Positions 13,027 to 14,533 of a DNA stretch of 14,533 nucleotides are shown here, piece after piece. The notes under the pieces are model-generated. The model worked only from the letters and a program-made list of their open reading frames with translations, was not told the origin of the DNA and ran no database searches. The translations under genes were made by a program, and so were the position numbers. Location: positions 1-14,533 of the forward strand of contig CALYNN010000019.1 in the NCBI GenBank assembly GCA_945221685.1. Direction: 5' to 3'. Numbering within the stretch: the first letter of the stretch is position 1; every line of letters starts with the position of its first letter. The DNA is from an uncultured Clostridia bacterium (lineage in GTDB: Bacteria; Bacillota; Clostridia; Oscillospirales; Acutalibacteraceae).

Positions 13027-14486
13027 TTAAAAAGTAATTTGCTCGCCTACATCTGCTTCACTTGGCAGTGCACCTGCCGCAGGTAAATTCTTTGCCCTAA
13101 AACGCCATGCCTTTTCAAATTCACCCTCTTTATATTTGTGAAGGGACAAAAGCTTATGCGTCTTCTTAAGCTTCATAGCGGCAACGCCTTGGGTACCCTT
13201 TGTGGTTTTAGGCAGAATAGCGGCGGTATTAACAAGAAGCATTCTTCCGCTTGAGGAGCAGAGAACAAGCTCTGTATCCTCGGTAATGTAAATCGCCTGA
13301 GCCAGCGGACTTTTAGATGAATATGCGTTAATTAGCTTTTTACGATTTGTTTTCGTTTGATATGCAGAAATATCAACCTTTGCAAGCTTTCCGTTTTCAA
13401 ATACAAAAATCATATAGCCCTTGTATTCGCTGACAACCGCCATATAAACGACCTTTTCACCTTCAGCCATTTCAAGCTTTGAGGGAACATATTCGCCTAA
13501 AACAGAAGCCTTTGTATCGGTAAAATCGTCTGCCTTTGACTTATATACCTGACACATATTGGTAAAGAAAAGAAGCTCGTCCTTGTTTGAACATTCAATT
13601 TCGGGAAGCAGGCTGTCTCCCTCTTTCAGCTTCTGCTCACCGCTCATTCTTAAATTAGCAGTCCTAATCTTTTTCAGATAGCCTTGCTCGCTTAAGAAAA
13701 GAGTAACCGGATAATCAGCAATTTCTTCGACAACCGAAGCGGCTTCCTCGCTGTAATCGTAAAGCACCTCTGATTTTCTGCCTGTATCGTACTTATCGGC
13801 AACTGCCTGAAGCTCCTTAACTATAATCTTTTTAAGTCTGCTGTTGCTGGCAAGGGTTGCCTCCAAATCGGCAATATCGCTTTCAAGCTGTTCTATGTCC
13901 TTAATTCTCTTAAGAATATACTCTCTATTTAAATGGCGCAATTTAATTTCCGCAACATATTCAGCCTGAGTTTCGTCTATGCCGAAGCCTATCATAAGAT
14001 TAGGCACAACCTCTGCTTCGCTTTCGGTTTCGCGAACGATTTTTATTGCCTTGTCTATATCAAGTAATATTTTAGAAAGACCTTTAAGCAGGTGAAGCTG
14101 CTTTCTTTTTTTGTCAAGATTAAAGGAAATTTTTCTTTTTACGCAGCCAAGGCGAAAATCTATCCACTCATTTAGGATGCTTTTAACACCGAGTACCATA
14201 GGTCTGCCCTTAACCAAAATATTAAAGTTACAGCTAAAGGAATCCTGCAAGGGAGTAAGCTTGAATAGCTTATTCATAAATGCGTCGGGATCAATTCCTC
14301 TTTTAAGGTCTATTGTAATTTTAAGACCGGACAAATCGGTTTCATCACGAACATCGTTGATTTCCTTAATTTTATTTGTTTTTACAAGCTCGATAATCTT
14401 ATCAATGATTGCTTCCGAGGTGGTAGTCGGCGGTATTTGAGTAATATCTATGCAGTTGTATTTTTTGTCGTATGCATACCTTGCTC
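13027..14486 (-). CDS. parC: Type IIA topoisomerase subunit A, ParC-like (N-terminus missing)
   Basis: DNA-cleaving and DNA-wrapping subunit of topoisomerase IV or gyrase; only the last 486 codons or so are present. Reading upstream of the TTG at 14334-14332 stays open to the contig edge and adds YNCIDITQIPPTTTSEAIIDKI and DVRDETD, which match the GyrA/ParC core, so the TTG is not a start. Then follow LKITIDLKRGIDPDA, LTPLQDSFSCN and a coiled-coil region (to about 13830), then a beta-pinwheel-like C-terminal domain. The first blade (GYLKKIRTANLRMSGEQK) lacks the QRRGGKG GyrA box, so ParC is more likely than GyrA. The catalytic Tyr region is beyond the contig end. A second subunit (parE) would be expected just upstream, outside the window. 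Confidence 0.88.
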
Positions 14487-14533
14487 CTGTCTCTTATACA
14501 CATCTCCGAGCCCACGAGACTAGGCATGATGTC
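14487..14533. other. Illumina Nextera adapter and index (artefact, not genome)
   Basis: Bases 14487-14505 are exactly CTGTCTCTTATACACATCT, the Tn5 mosaic end. 14506-14520 (CCGAGCCCACGAGAC) is the rest of the Nextera i7-side adapter. 14521-14528 (TAGGCATG) is an 8-base index of Nextera form. The final 5 bases (ATGTC) match the adapter's next ATCTC with one mismatch. These 47 bases are untrimmed library sequence, so genomic sequence stops at about 14486. Confidence 0.97.

Noticed and set aside
13014..13040. ACTTTTT-AAT-AAAAAGT hairpin after parC as a terminator
   Set aside because: The stem is almost all A-T and has no proper T-tract, so it would be too weak to call.
14332..14334. TTG as start of the topoisomerase gene, giving a 435-residue protein
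   Set aside because: The frame stays open upstream and encodes conserved GyrA/ParC sequence up to the adapter, so the gene is truncated by the contig end.
14487..14533. Transposon end or insertion-sequence boundary (Tn5-like 19-base end)
   Set aside because: It continues into Illumina adapter and an index, so it is library sequence and not a resident mobile element.

Overview
This window looks like a chromosomal housekeeping segment from a low-GC member of the Bacillota, most likely class Clostridia and perhaps a Ruminococcaceae/Oscillospiraceae-type gut bacterium. The reasons are the AT-rich intergenic DNA, strong AGGAGG-type ribosome binding sites, RbgA/YlqF next to RNase HII and YraN, a small DUF1540 Cys-rich protein, and the clostridial TIGR03960/TIGR03936 radical-SAM pair. 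The lineage is an inference from gene content, not a search result. All genes but one are on the minus strand, so biological order runs from high to low coordinates. I see no mobile element, CRISPR array, tRNA, rRNA or phage gene.

Layout in transcriptional order: (i) 14486-13027, the C-terminal part of a ParC/GyrA-type topoisomerase subunit. (ii) 12954-11754, secG, a terminator, then a DEDDh exonuclease with a C-terminal Cys4 motif. (iii) 11677-9242, a class A penicillin-binding protein (PBP) followed by a strong terminator. (iv) 9175-5706, a tight cluster of ruvX, an M50 membrane protease, a B12-binding radical SAM protein and its DUF2344 partner. (v) 5548-5204, rplS with its own promoter, a leader hairpin and a terminator. 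(vi) 5094-1748, the operon ylqF-rnhB-yraN-thrC, driven by a consensus sigma-A promoter and probably with an extra thrC promoter. (vii) 1533-1703, the only plus-strand gene (DUF1540), which converges on thrC at a shared bidirectional terminator. (viii) 1437-751, a calcineurin-like phosphoesterase, then tig (trigger factor) from 675 running off the left edge.

Several genes share a theme of building and quality-controlling the translation and secretion machinery: trigger factor, L19, RbgA (50S assembly) and SecG. RNase HII, RuvX, the DEDDh exonuclease and the topoisomerase act on nucleic acids. The grouping is ordinary operon organisation and not a specialised system. I did not find a convincing undescribed system.

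The items most worth a second look are these. The last 47 bases (14487-14533) are Illumina Nextera adapter plus an index, not genome, so the contig ends at about 14486. The class A PBP has Asn where the Lys of the transpeptidase KTG motif should be. Two intrinsic terminators sit so close to the next gene that no separate promoter is evident. Two starts are better placed at ATG than at an upstream TTG. No stretch above 300 bases lacks a gene.
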